From positions 1 through 40,632 of the forward strand of contig JACZUF010000028.1 in NCBI GenBank assembly GCA_022573285.1: a DNA stretch of 40,632 nucleotides, read 5' to 3'. The first letter of the stretch is position 1; every line of letters starts with the position of its first letter. Shown here one piece after another: positions 25,796-33,694 of the stretch. The notes beneath the pieces were generated by a model. That model was not told where the DNA came from. It did no database searches and saw only the letters and a list, made by a program, of their open reading frames with translations. Made by a program: the position numbers and the translations under genes. Source of the stretch: Chloroflexota bacterium (GTDB lineage Bacteria > Chloroflexota > Dehalococcoidia > Lucifugimonadales > UBA3495).

Positions 25796-26365
25796 TTAGT
25801 CGGTCTTGGCGGCGGCGCTCCCGACCAGGATACGCTCCACCTCGGGCAGGAGGGTCTCGGCCCGTTCCCGGCATTGTTCGTCGGTCAGACTGGAGAGGGG
25901 ATGCTCGGCGACGATGTACTCGAAATCAGGCACGCCCATCATGCGGGTCATGGCCTTGGCGGTGTTGTTGAATACGTGGGTGATGATGGACGCAGTGGGC
26001 AGGCCCAGGCGCTCCATCTCGATCCCGTCGTGCACACTGCACGAACTGCAGGAGCCTCAATCACCGATTCCGGTGATGAGTATGTCCACCTTGTTCAGCA
26101 TGTCCTGGACCACGTCCGGCTTGGTGGGCAGCGAGGCGGAGTGCTTGCCGAAGTAGACGATGTCCTTCAGGTCGTACTTCTCTTGCAACAGTTGGCCCAG
26201 TTCGTGGAGGACCTTATCCGAGTTGGCTTTGGAGTTCTCCAGCAGGCCCAGGGTCTTCCCCGAAAGGGTGTCGGGGCGCTCGTTCAAGTGGAATTCACCG
26301 GAGGATAGCGAGGTGCCTGTGGGGTTTACCAGTCTCATGTTTCTAACGGTAACGGTCTCAGCCAT
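25796..26365 (-). CDS. UGSC-family selenoprotein (UGA = Sec103)
   Basis: Read through TGA at 26059-26057, the frame from ATG 26365 gives 189 residues. The centre reads DILITGIGD-U-GSCSSCSVHD, the diagnostic UGSC motif, with the UGA exactly at U. The N-terminal half has LSGKTLGLLENSKANSD, and the C-terminal half has MERLGLPTASIITHVF. The start is chosen because a GGGG-type Shine-Dalgarno precedes it and a promoter lies 38 bases upstream. The family is recognised and named for its Sec motif; to my knowledge its reaction is not established, and a similarity to glycine-reductase-type Sec sites is only suggestive. Ordinary gene calling splits it into two false pieces. Confidence 0.93.
26011..26059 (-). 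promoter_or_regulatory. Candidate SECIS element of the UGSC gene
   Basis: After the UGA, TCGTGC (26044-26039) pairs perfectly with GCACGA (26033-26028) around the loop AGTGT; the loop begins 19 bases downstream of the UGA. An outer helix GCTCC/GGAGC (26055-26051 with 26015-26011) can close it. Confidence 0.65.
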
Positions 26366-26402
26366 AGCTTTCCCCTTTCGTGTCCGGTTTAATCTTCCCA
26401 CC

Positions 26403-26430
26403 ATGATACACGTTGAATATCGTAATGCAA
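26403..26430 (-). promoter_or_regulatory. Promoter of the UGSC gene
   Basis: Minus strand: TTGCAT (26430-26425), 16-base spacer, TATCAT (26408-26403), 38 bases before the ATG. It gives the UGSC gene its own transcript, separate from the genes upstream. Confidence 0.6.
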
Positions 26431-26483
26431 GGCGATTGGCCTCCGTCTTGGGCCCATCGACTGCGCCCCTGGAGAACCCTCGG

Positions 26484-26825
26484 TTATTGCGCGTCACTGA
26501 TTTCAACTAAAGGCTCGCCTTGTTCCAGCAGTTTCAGCGCGGTTGGTAGTGCGGTTTGCAGGACCTGCCTGAGCCGGGCATTCGAAGTGTTACCGCAGGT
26601 GATCCACACTACTTGGGGAGGGGGACCCATACGCTCGAGCAGTTGCGGGAAATCGCTATCTTTGGTCATGATCACCGCACCCGCTTCCTGTGCCGCCCCA
26701 TAGATTTCCCTGTCCCTCGCGTACAACATACCCAGTTCGGACAATGTATGTGCCTCGATTTGCCAGGTTTCGGTTATCCACGACGCTAGTTGGGGTGACA
26801 ATTGGGCATCGATCCACAGGATCAA
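26484..26825 (-). CDS. DUF5615 PIN-like toxin
   Basis: A 113-residue protein with WIDAQLSPQLASWI at the N-terminus (catalytic-type D6) and the second acidic motif VIMTKDSDFPQLLER near 50-64, typical of DUF5615 PIN-like ribonucleases of toxin-antitoxin pairs. The start is TTG 26825, overlapping the stop of the DUF433 gene by four bases (TTGA), so the two are translationally coupled. Toxicity is inferred from the family and the pairing. Confidence 0.85.
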   Translation of the reverse strand: MILWIDAQLSPQLASWITETWQIEAHTLSELGMLYARDREIYGAAQEAGAVIMTKDSDFPQLLERMGPPPQVVWITCGNTSNARLRQVLQTALPTALKLLEQGEPLVEISDAQ

Positions 26826-27046
26826 GCGGCCACCACAGGGTGGTCAATCCGTTGACTGGCGAACCGCAAGCAGGCCCGGATATCCTCGGATTCCAGGTCT
26901 GGCAGCTCTGACAGCACCTCCTCGTGGCTGAGCCCACTGGCGAGAAGGTCGAGGACATCAACCACCCGTATGCGCATGCTTCGGACGCACGGCCTTCCGC
27001 CGCATTGTTCAGGGTCAACGGTGATACGCTCCGCAAGGTTCGCCAT
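26822..27046 (-). CDS. DUF433 antitoxin-like protein
   Basis: A 74-residue protein matching DUF433: ITVDPEQCGGRPCVRSMRIRVVDVL, then LASGLSHEEVLSELPDLESEDIRACLRFA. The second half is a helix-turn-helix-like region. It precedes a DUF5615 gene with a four-base overlap, the usual antitoxin-first order, and starts at ATG 27046 after AAGGTG. It probably neutralises the PIN-like partner and may autoregulate the pair. Confidence 0.85.
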   Translation of the reverse strand: MANLAERITVDPEQCGGRPCVRSMRIRVVDVLDLLASGLSHEEVLSELPDLESEDIRACLRFASQRIDHPVVAA

Positions 27047-27104
27047 GTCAAAGCACCTTTTTGATGGATTTTATCACTAACATGATCGGCCTAACACGTC
27101 CGCG

Positions 27105-28148
27105 CTATCCCCTTGAGACCTCTATCTTACGGGTCCTGATCTGGAACCGGGTGGTGTCGATGATGGCGCTGTTCCGTCCTCCGGTGCCGCCGCCCATCAG
27201 CACCAGGATGTCCTCGGTGTCCAGGGCGCAGCGGCGGATGATCTTATCGTCGCCCTCGCGCTCCGGGCCCTGGGCGATGCCCAAGCGGATAAGCTCGCTC
27301 TGGGGCCGCGCCGCGTTCTCCATCATGTATTCCTGGATGCCTTTCCTGGTCCAGCCGTCGTCGTTCAGGGTGATGGCGTGCTCCGGGCCGATGACCAGCA
27401 CCCACTGGGAGGGGTACCGGAAGGCCATGGAGGCCGATTTGAGGGTGTCGGCGATGCTTGCCAGTATGGACTCGCCGGTGTGGCCGTAGGAGTTGTTCAC
27501 GGTGATGGGGTTGTAGGCCACCGCCACGGTCACGGTGCTGTCCTCTTTATTGAACCCGCGGGCGACGTGCAGCGGCTCCCAGGGGGAGTCCTCCTCGTTC
27601 TCGGCGAAGCACAGGGTGTACTTGCTGGGGTTGCCCAGGGTGCCCCGGTCCAGTATGCCGGGCCGGGCGTCGAAACCGTTCATGAAACAGAGGCGGATGG
27701 CCCGGCCCAAACAGGCGTTGGCCCGGTTGCCCGGCCCCAGGAGACCGTCCTTGTAATTGGCGCCTATCTGGTCCCGAATCGGTCCGTTCAGCAGCATCAA
27801 GATGGCCGGAGAACTGGTTGAGGCCGAGGCCATGTGGACGAAGTTCTTCTCTTCTTCCATGGCCTTCAATGTGGTGATCAAGACGGGGAAATACTCGGGA
27901 AGGCAGCCTGCCATCACGGCGTTGGCCGCCGCGTTCTCGGAGGTCAACACCCGGTTGCGCATCTCCAAGGAGAGCAGTTCCTCTTCGCCGGTGAGCCCGG
28001 CCATCTCCAGCATCTCCCTAACCTTGTAATCCACGGGCGGGACCACGGGCAGGCCGTCGCTCCAGCCCAGCCGGTAACATTCTTCGATGGCCTCGATGGT
28101 GTCGCTGGCCTCCACGATCTTGGACCGTTCCATGTTGTTGGTCGTCAT
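27105..28148 (-). CDS. Unassigned conserved protein with GWSDGLPVVPP motif
   Basis: A 347-residue soluble protein. Its clearest features are YRLGWSDGLPVVPP near 25-38, GPIRDQIGANYKDGLLGPGNRANACLGRAIRLC in the middle (shown here only to locate a Gly/Asn-rich core near 125-157), AYNPITVNNSYGHTGESIL near 213-231 and a C-terminal MGGGTGGRNSAIID. I recall this motif type from uncultured Chloroflexi and deltaproteobacterial genomes near UGSC genes, but I cannot name a reaction. No signal peptide or membrane segment is seen. It lies 58 bases upstream of the DUF433 gene and 66 bases after the dehydrogenase on the same strand. Confidence 0.75.
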   Translation of the reverse strand: MTTNNMERSKIVEASDTIEAIEECYRLGWSDGLPVVPPVDYKVREMLEMAGLTGEEELLSLEMRNRVLTSENAAANAVMAGCLPEYFPVLITTLKAMEEEKNFVHMASASTSSPAILMLLNGPIRDQIGANYKDGLLGPGNRANACLGRAIRLCFMNGFDARPGILDRGTLGNPSKYTLCFAENEEDSPWEPLHVARGFNKEDSTVTVAVAYNPITVNNSYGHTGESILASIADTLKSASMAFRYPSQWVLVIGPEHAITLNDDGWTRKGIQEYMMENAARPQSELIRLGIAQGPEREGDDKIIRRCALDTEDILVLMGGGTGGRNSAIIDTTRFQIRTRKIEVSRG

Positions 28149-28214
28149 TTCATCTCTCCAAATTTAGGGCCTATCGGATTAAACGGGGGGCGGGACGGGA
28201 CGGCCCCGCCGCCT

Positions 28215-29108
28215 TTAGTCGCGCAACCGGAGTTGAACCCCGGATTTTTCTTCTTGAAGCTTGGCCACGGCGTCCGAGTCCTCGGGGCCCCAACCGCGGG
28301 ACATCGCCTCGACGTGGCGCTGGTCCACCATGTTTGATAGCTCCATGGGTATCCCGTACTCCCGGCCTAGGTCGGTTGCCAGACGGACGTCCTTGGCCGC
28401 CAGGGCAGTGGCGAAACCGGGCTCGAAGTTCCCCTTGAAAAGGTACCGGGGAAATTTCTCCAGCAGGCGTTTGGAGCCGCCGGAACTGTTGTTGATAACG
28501 TCGGCCAATATCTCCAGGTCCACGCCGGCCTTGACGCCCAATGTGAGGGCCTCGGCCAGCAGGACTCCGGTGCCCATGCTCATCAGGTTGTTGCATATCT
28601 TGCAGACCGACCCGTTGCCGATGTCCCCGCAGTAGACCACGTGGGAGCCGATGGCCTCCAGTGTTGGCTTGAAGCGGTCGAAGGTGGGTTTGTCTCCGCC
28701 GACCATGACCGCCAGAGTCCCGGCCGCAGCGCCGTAGACCCCGCCGCTTACCGGGGAGTCCAACAGGGTCACGCCCTTGGCCGCGCAGGATTCGTGGAGC
28801 CGGCGCACCATGGTGGGAGAGTTGGTGGAAAGGTCGAAGAAGACCGAACCGCTATTTGCGCCTTCCAGGATTCCGTTTTCGCCCAGGACCACCGCCTCCA
28901 CGTCCCGGGGCACGGGGAGGGAGGTGAACACCGCTTCGTTGCCCGGCACGGCCTCCTTTGGGCTGTCCGCCCAGTTTGCGCCCATCTCCAGCAGATTGGT
29001 TGCGGCTTCGCGCCGCAGGTCGTGGACGGTTAGCTGATGGCCGGCTTTGATCAGATTGGCCGCCATGGGATTCCCCATGTTGCCGGTCCCGATGAAACCT
29101 ATTTTCAT
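28215..29108 (-). CDS. 3-hydroxyisobutyrate dehydrogenase-family NAD(P)-dependent oxidoreductase
   Basis: A 297-residue beta-hydroxyacid dehydrogenase. The N-terminal Rossmann motif is GFIGTGNMGNPMAANL, the substrate-binding DSPVSGG is at 117-123, and the catalytic Lys170 is in GNGSVCKICNN with N173/N174. Normal family length. Likely reaction: reversible oxidation of a short 3-hydroxyacid, substrate unknown. ATG 29108 has AGGAGAG upstream. The coding frame of the preceding gene appears to run into this gene in another frame (see that entry). Confidence 0.92.
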   Translation of the reverse strand: MKIGFIGTGNMGNPMAANLIKAGHQLTVHDLRREAATNLLEMGANWADSPKEAVPGNEAVFTSLPVPRDVEAVVLGENGILEGANSGSVFFDLSTNSPTMVRRLHESCAAKGVTLLDSPVSGGVYGAAAGTLAVMVGGDKPTFDRFKPTLEAIGSHVVYCGDIGNGSVCKICNNLMSMGTGVLLAEALTLGVKAGVDLEILADVINNSSGGSKRLLEKFPRYLFKGNFEPGFATALAAKDVRLATDLGREYGIPMELSNMVDQRHVEAMSRGWGPEDSDAVAKLQEEKSGVQLRLRD

Positions 29109-29766
29109 CGCGTTCTCTCCTGCTCAGATCGGATGGGCGTTTATCGAATAGAGTTCCCCGGGGCCGCTCCGCCGTCAGTGGCGGTTGTTCCGGGGTCCTG
29201 AGACGGGGCTCTGAATCGTCCTGGTCCTCTGCCGGCTCCGGCGGAGGGGCCATGCCGTAGGCCGAATCCCCGTTATCCTCTTTATATTGCACCGTTGACC
29301 GGGCTTCTACCGAAGGGCCGCTGGGCGGGGGACCGTCGGAAGCTAGACCATCGGGTGACTCGTCGAAGGCCTCTTTGGCCATCTTGAATGCGTTTACGGC
29401 GGCCGGCATGCCCCCATAGAAGACCATCTGGGCGATTATTTCTGAAATCTCTTCCCGGGTGACGCCGATGTGCAGCGCGCCGGAGATATGCCGCTTGATC
29501 ATCTGGGGGCTGTGGCCCAAGACCACCAGCGCCGCGATGGTGCAGAGGCTGCGGGTCTTCAGGTCGACGGCGGGACGGTTGTATATCTCGCCGTAGATGA
29601 CCGAGTCCACCAGGCGCATGACCTCGGGCGCCAACTCGGCCATGGCCGGTGGCGGGACCGGGTCGTTATCGGGACCATAGTAGCGCTGCCGGAATTCGAT
29701 GGCGGCTTGGTCCAGGTCTTTGGCGGTTTCTTCCGGGTTGTCTTGAATGCTATCTTCCGGGCTCAC
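28852..29766 (-). CDS. Carboxymuconolactone decarboxylase-family protein, C-terminal end uncertain
   Basis: Residues about 20-140 form a CMD/AhpD-like all-helical domain: YNRPAVDLKTRSLCTIAALVV, KRHISGALHIGVTREEISEII and QMVFYGGMPAAVNAFKMA. No CxxC of the peroxidatic AhpD type is present, so a decarboxylase-like or unknown role is more likely. After this comes a proline-rich acidic tail. The open frame then continues 257 bases into the next gene as an arginine/glycine-rich translation, which is almost certainly not real. In another frame a TAA near 29146 would end the protein just before the Shine-Dalgarno of the next gene, so a small indel or an unusual overlap is suspected. Confidence 0.65.
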   Translation of the reverse strand: MSPEDSIQDNPEETAKDLDQAAIEFRQRYYGPDNDPVPPPAMAELAPEVMRLVDSVIYGEIYNRPAVDLKTRSLCTIAALVVLGHSPQMIKRHISGALHIGVTREEISEIIAQMVFYGGMPAAVNAFKMAKEAFDESPDGLASDGPPPSGPSVEARSTVQYKEDNGDSAYGMAPPPEPAEDQDDSEPRLRTPEQPPLTAERPRGTLFDKRPSDLSRRERDENRFHRDRQHGESHGGQSDQSRPSANRPRPAARSRNQSAGDGRKLGGQPKGGRAGQRSGVHLPPRAPGRGGGGPGRKRNPGRRK

Positions 29767-29797
29767 GTTATCTCCTGAAAGGGGCGCGGCGAGCCGC

Positions 29798-30637
29798 CTA
29801 CTTGATGACCTGCCAGTACCGTTTGCCCTCCATGCGGACCACCTTGCCTATGTGGTCGTCGGGATGGAAGTGGCCGGCGGCGATGACGATGTCTTCCGAT
29901 TCGGCCCGGTCCAGTATCATCTTGCGGTTGCGACGGCTGGCCTCTTTATCGGTATCGACCCCGGCGGTCCATTCGGGCCGTTCCACCTGCACCTTGGTGT
30001 GCAACAGGTCGCCCACCACCATGGCCTTCTCGCCCTGCGAGGTGATGCTGAAGACCATGTGCCCCGGAGTGTGGCCGGGGGTGGAGACGGCCGTGACTTC
30101 GTCGTTGATGGCCTGGCCGTCCTCCAAAAGGTCCAGCAGCCCCATGCCCTCCAAAGGTATCACGCTATGGGCGACCCAGGGGGCATTGGCCAGGAATTCC
30201 GGTTTGTTGAAATGCTCCCAGTCCAACCGGGGCGCCAGGTAACGGGCGTTGGGGAAGTAGGGCTTGGGCTCGCCGCTGGTGTAGTCCAGGTTCCAGCCCA
30301 CGTGGTCGATATGCAGATGGGTCATGAGCACCAGGTCCACGTCTTCCGGGTTCACCCCGGAGATCTTGAGCTGGTTCAGCATATCCCCGGTGCGGTTGTC
30401 ACGGGAGGGATGGGGGCCGGGGCCCATGCCGGTGTCCACCATGATGGTCTGCCCCTGGCTGCGCAGATAGAAGTGGCCATAGTAGAGCTGCAACTGGCAG
30501 TCTTCCAGGGCGTCGTGGTACGGCTCCCAGTCGTGGGCGTTGGTCGTGGGAAACATCATGGTAGGGTCCCGGGGCGGCGGGAGCATATCCAAGACGAATT
30601 TGATCTCTACGTTGCCGACCGTGATCTGGTTGGCCAT
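29798..30637 (-). CDS. Metallo-beta-lactamase-fold hydrolase
   Basis: 279 residues with the full set of zinc-site motifs: THLHIDHVG with H107/H109/D111/H112, TPGHTPGH with H189, the bridging D210 in VVGDLLH, and GHFH near 256-259. No signal peptide. The family includes lactonases, glyoxalase-II-like thioesterases and other hydrolases; the length and the long loop PTTNAHDWEPYHDAL suggest a quorum-quenching-lactonase-like subgroup, but the substrate is open. It lies 31 bases upstream of the CMD-like gene and 38 bases after apt. Confidence 0.92.
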   Translation of the reverse strand: MANQITVGNVEIKFVLDMLPPPRDPTMMFPTTNAHDWEPYHDALEDCQLQLYYGHFYLRSQGQTIMVDTGMGPGPHPSRDNRTGDMLNQLKISGVNPEDVDLVLMTHLHIDHVGWNLDYTSGEPKPYFPNARYLAPRLDWEHFNKPEFLANAPWVAHSVIPLEGMGLLDLLEDGQAINDEVTAVSTPGHTPGHMVFSITSQGEKAMVVGDLLHTKVQVERPEWTAGVDTDKEASRRNRKMILDRAESEDIVIAAGHFHPDDHIGKVVRMEGKRYWQVIK

Positions 30638-30675
30638 GAATCACTCCTTAGACCGATGCAACCGCATTCTACCGG

Positions 30676-31188
30676 TTAGTATTGAATCATCGAGTACAGA
30701 TTGTACCCGGCCAGGTTCTTTCGGCCGTCCAAGAAGGTCAGCTCGATGATCACGCCTATTTCGAAGACCACACCGCCGGCCATCTCCACCAGCCGGGCGG
30801 TGGCGGCCAGGGTCCCGCCCGTAGCCAGCAGGTCGTCCATGATCAGGACCCTCTGGCCCTTCTTCACGCCGTCCACGTGGATCTCCATGGTGCTGCTGCC
30901 GTATTCCAGTTTGTACTCCGTGGAATGGGTGGCAGCGGGCAATTTGCCCGGCTTCCGGACCGGCACGATGGACTTGCCCAGTTCACGGGCCAAGGGCGCG
31001 CCGAACAGAAAGCCCCGCGACTCGATGGGCACGATCGCATCGAAATCAGCGTCCTTGTAACGCTCCACCAACTGGGAGATGGTGTAATCGAAGGCTTTGA
31101 CGTCGCCCAACAGCGGGGTTATGTCTTTGAAGAGGACCCCCGGTTCCGGGAAATCGGGCACGTCCCTGATGTATTCTTTCAGGTCCAT
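30676..31188 (-). CDS. apt: Adenine phosphoribosyltransferase
   Basis: A 170-residue purine-salvage enzyme converting adenine and PRPP to AMP. It has the type I PRTase PRPP motif VLIMDDLLATGGT at 114-126, and the N-terminal IRDVPDFPEPGVLFKDITPLL and IESRGFLFGAPLA segments are typical of Apt. Cytosolic. It heads the minus-strand group and is divergent from the tRNA-tuf operon. Confidence 0.96.
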   Translation of the reverse strand: MDLKEYIRDVPDFPEPGVLFKDITPLLGDVKAFDYTISQLVERYKDADFDAIVPIESRGFLFGAPLARELGKSIVPVRKPGKLPAATHSTEYKLEYGSSTMEIHVDGVKKGQRVLIMDDLLATGGTLAATARLVEMAGGVVFEIGVIIELTFLDGRKNLAGYNLYSMIQY

Positions 31189-31414
31189 CTGGTTCGCATT
31201 GCCGGCGCCGATCGTATGGCCCTTGCCTGGCCTGCAATAATCGTCCGGCCCTTAATCTGTAGCGTTTTTATGCCCGTGGCCGGGAGAGAGCAGCGGGATA
31301 GAAAATGCCGCCGGGCGCGTGCCTGGAAGTGTAGATTAAGGCATTCACGCCGTCAAGGTGAAGGGCCTGGGGAGTGAGACCGCCGGAATTCATCAGCCCT
31401 GGGCGTGAATTCGA

Positions 31415-31443
31415 TTGACTTTCCCTGGCCGAATTTATATAAT
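31415..31443 (+). promoter_or_regulatory. Strong sigma70 promoter of the tRNA-tuf operon
   Basis: TTGACT (31415-31420), 17-base spacer, perfect TATAAT (31438-31443). Transcription should start near 31450, some 90 bases before the first tRNA. It is the best promoter on the plus strand, as expected for a tRNA/tuf transcript. The rest of the gap to apt (31189-31414) shows no gene. Confidence 0.85.
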
Positions 31444-31468
31444 TTATGTGGATTCCTGGTTACGAAAT

Positions 31469-31495
31469 GGCCCCACGAATGCGGGGCTATTTTTT
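31469..31495 (+). terminator. Terminator-like hairpin just after the tRNA-tuf promoter
   Basis: GGCCCC (31469-31474) pairs with GGGGCT (31483-31488) around an 8-base loop and is followed by ATTTTTT. It lies only about 20-45 bases after the predicted transcription start and before any tRNA, so it may act as an attenuator. Confidence 0.6.
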
Positions 31496-31540
31496 AGTGT
31501 GAGGCGAACCTTCGCCGAGCCCGGGACCAGGGACCTCGAT

Positions 31541-31612
31541 GCCCCTGTGGCGCAATGGAAGCGCAGTCGATTTGTAATTGACAGGTTAGGGGTTCGAATC
31601 CCCTCTGGGGCT
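31541..31612 (+). tRNA. tRNA-Thr (anticodon TGT)
   Basis: 72 bases forming a cloverleaf: acceptor GCCCCTG/CTGGGGC (one T-T mismatch), D stem GCGC, anticodon stem GTCGA/TTGAC with loop TTTGTAA, T stem AGGGG/CCCCT with TTCGAAT. CCA is not encoded. Confidence 0.93.
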
Positions 31613-31734
31613 TTTGAAAAACCCGTCCCGCCGGCACGGTACCCAGCGGCTGGAGGTCTGACAAGATCGGGGCCAACATTTCAGGCGTCCCCGATTGCGC
31701 CGAGATCGTTAAATATGCGAAGATTCCCATGCCT

Positions 31735-31822
31735 GGAGGGGTGGGTGAGTGGTTAAAGCCACCAGACTGTAAATCTGGCGTCCGGAAGGGCTTCGCAGGT
31801 TCGAATCCTGCCCCCTCCACCA
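31735..31822 (+). tRNA. tRNA-Tyr (anticodon GTA)
   Basis: A class II tRNA with a long variable arm. Acceptor GGAGGGG/CCCCTCC, anticodon loop CTGTAAA, T loop TTCGAAT, CCA encoded at 31820-31822. The Thr-Tyr-Thr-tuf order matches the conserved bacterial arrangement, without the tRNA-Gly found in E. coli. Confidence 0.94.
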
Positions 31823-31921
31823 CCTTTATTATCTCCGGGGATTAACTCCGGGCCATCGGCCCGGCCAATCGGCCAATTGATATAGGAATCATTAAGGAAA
31901 CAGGCAGTCACTAATCCATCA

Positions 31922-31996
31922 GCCCAGATAGCTCAGCGGTAGAGCACGTTCTTGGTAAGAACGGGGTCGGCGGTTCAATCCCGCCTCTGGGCTCCA
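31922..31996 (+). tRNA. tRNA-Thr (anticodon GGT)
   Basis: Acceptor GCCCAGA/TCTGGGC (7 bp perfect), T8, D stem GCTC/GAGC, anticodon stem CGTTC/GAACG with loop TTGGTAA, T arm GGCGG/CCGCC, discriminator T and encoded CCA. It ends 24 bases before the tuf start. Confidence 0.94.
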
Positions 31997-32020
31997 GCAC
32001 CAGTAGAGGAGAAGAGATTA

Positions 32021-33205
32021 ATGGCCAAGCAGCGATTCGACCGGTCCAAACCCCACGTGAACGTGGGGACCATAGGACACGTGGACCACGGAAAGACTAC
32101 CCTTACTGCGGCCATCACCAAGGTGTTGTCGGAGCGGGGGCTTGCTTCCTACCGGGACATGGACAGTATCGACAACGCCCCGGAAGAGAAGGCCCGCGGG
32201 GTGACCATCGCCATCGCCCATGTGGAGTATGAGAGCGAGACCCGGCACTACGCCCACGTGGACTGCCCCGGACATGCCGACTACATCAAGAACATGATCA
32301 CCGGTGCTGCTCAGATGGACGGCGCCGTACTGGTGGTCAGCGCTCCCGACGGCCCCATGCCCCAGACTCGAGAGCACATCCTTCTGGCCCGCCAGGTGGA
32401 GGTTCCCCGTATCCTGGTCGCCCTCAACAAGGTAGACATGATGGAAGACGAGGAATTGCTGGAGTTGGTAGAGCTAGAAGTACGCGACCTGCTGAACATG
32501 TACGGCTTCCCCGGGGACGATACCCCCATCATCCGGGTGAGTGGCCTGAAGGCCTTGGAAGGTGATGAAGAAGCGGAAGAGGGCATCCTCAAACTGGTGG
32601 CGGCCATGGACGAATACATCCCCATTCCCACCAGGATCATCGACCGGCCGTTCCTAATGCCCATTGAGGACGTGTTCGGCATCAAAGGCCGCGGCACTGT
32701 GGTCACCGGCCGGGTGGAGCGGGGCCAGTTGAAACAGGGCGAAGCCGTGGAGATCATCCGATTCGGAGACGTGCGGGAAACCGTGGCCACCGGCCTGGAG
32801 ATGTTCCACAAGACCCTCGACATGACCGAGGCTGGCGACGCCGTGGGCGTCCTGCTGCGGGGCGTTGACCGGGACGAGGTGGAAAGAGGCCAGGTGCTGG
32901 TCAAGCCCGGGTCCATGCGCCCCTACACTCGCGCCGAGGCCGAAGTGTACGTGCTCAGCAGAGAGGAGGGAGGACGGCACACCCCGTTTTTCACCGGTTA
33001 TAAGCCTCAGTTCTATATCCGGACCAGCGACATCACGGGAGAGGTGCTACTGCCCGAAGGCGTAGAGATGGTGATGCCCGGCGACAACGTTACCGTAACC
33101 ATAAACTTGATTACACCGGTTCCCATTGAGGAGCAGATGCGCTTTGCCATTCGGGAGGGCGGACGCACCGTGGGCTCCGGGGTCATCACAAAGGTGCTGG
33201 ACTAA
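32021..33205 (+). CDS. tuf: Elongation factor Tu
   Basis: A 394-residue translation GTPase that delivers aminoacyl-tRNA. P-loop GHVDHGKT at 19-26, switch II DCPGH near 80-84, NKVD near 135-138, and normal domains II and III ending in [14 protein letters not shown] 32021 with AGAGGAG upstream is chosen; an earlier in-frame start would lie inside the tRNA-Thr gene. The switch I segment reads [14 protein letters not shown], a variant of the more usual ITINTAHVEYE that fits Chloroflexi-type EF-Tu. Confidence 0.98.
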   Translation: MAKQRFDRSKPHVNVGTIGHVDHGKTTLTAAITKVLSERGLASYRDMDSIDNAPEEKARGVTIAIAHVEYESETRHYAHVDCPGHADYIKNMITGAAQMDGAVLVVSAPDGPMPQTREHILLARQVEVPRILVALNKVDMMEDEELLELVELEVRDLLNMYGFPGDDTPIIRVSGLKALEGDEEAEEGILKLVAAMDEYIPIPTRIIDRPFLMPIEDVFGIKGRGTVVTGRVERGQLKQGEAVEIIRFGDVRETVATGLEMFHKTLDMTEAGDAVGVLLRGVDRDEVERGQVLVKPGSMRPYTRAEAEVYVLSREEGGRHTPFFTGYKPQFYIRTSDITGEVLLPEGVEMVMPGDNVTVTINLITPVPIEEQMRFAIREGGRTVGSGVITKVLD

Positions 33206-33208
33206 ACT

Positions 33209-33379
33209 ATGGCTAGAAAAGCGGCCGATGCCCGCCAAATCATAACCTTACAGTGCGGCGACTGCCGGGAGCGCAATTACACCACCAATAAGAACCGCCG
33301 CAATGACCCTCAGCGCATAGAACTGCGAAAATACTGTCCGCGATGCCGTGGCCACAAGACCCATCGCGAGGTGAGGTAG
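33209..33379 (+). CDS. rpmG: 50S ribosomal protein L33
   Basis: 56 residues, [19 protein letters not shown] and so on, with two zinc-binding Cys pairs (CGDC, CPRC) and the family motif [24 protein letters not shown]. It starts three bases after the tuf stop and ends six bases before secE, in the conserved tuf-rpmG-secE-nusG order. Confidence 0.95.
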   Translation: MARKAADARQIITLQCGDCRERNYTTNKNRRNDPQRIELRKYCPRCRGHKTHREVR

Positions 33380-33385
33380 CTCCCT

Positions 33386-33625
33386 ATGGCCAGGGTTTCC
33401 ACTAGAGCCTCCCGGCCCATTTCTCCTGGGATAGCAGGCAGGGTCAATCCCATCGAGTTCTTGCAGGAGACCATCTCCGAGCTTAGGAAGTCGGTATGGC
33501 CCAGCCGGGAAGAGGTGTCACGCTTGACCATGATCGTCATGGTCATGGCGGTTATCGCCTCTTTTTTCCTGGGGGGACTGGACCAGATTTTCCAGCTGAC
33601 CTCCCCGTTCATCCTTCTTAACTAA
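33386..33625 (+). CDS. secE: Preprotein translocase subunit SecE
   Basis: A 79-residue protein. The amphipathic helix FLQETISELRKSVWPSREEV and a single membrane segment (about 48-64) are the core SecE features. It is part of the SecYEG channel. Position between rpmG and nusG is standard. Confidence 0.95.
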   Translation: MARVSTRASRPISPGIAGRVNPIEFLQETISELRKSVWPSREEVSRLTMIVMVMAVIASFFLGGLDQIFQLTSPFILLN

Positions 33626-33694
33626 GGGGCCGGGTCCTGCGCCGCTGGATTCGACCTCGGTTCAACGTGACTGCGACACATTGGGGAAATAACC

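Noticed and set aside
26366..26506. Longer N-terminus for the UGSC protein
   Set aside because: It would include the promoter, and its translation shows no family similarity; the ATG at 26365 has a ribosome binding site.
31952..32020. Upstream extension of EF-Tu
   Set aside because: Runs through the tRNA-Thr gene; ATG 32021 has a Shine-Dalgarno and the universal EF-Tu N-terminus.
33380..33694. tRNA-Trp between rpmG/secE/nusG, as in some bacteria
   Set aside because: The gaps are 6 and 69 bases and show no cloverleaf.
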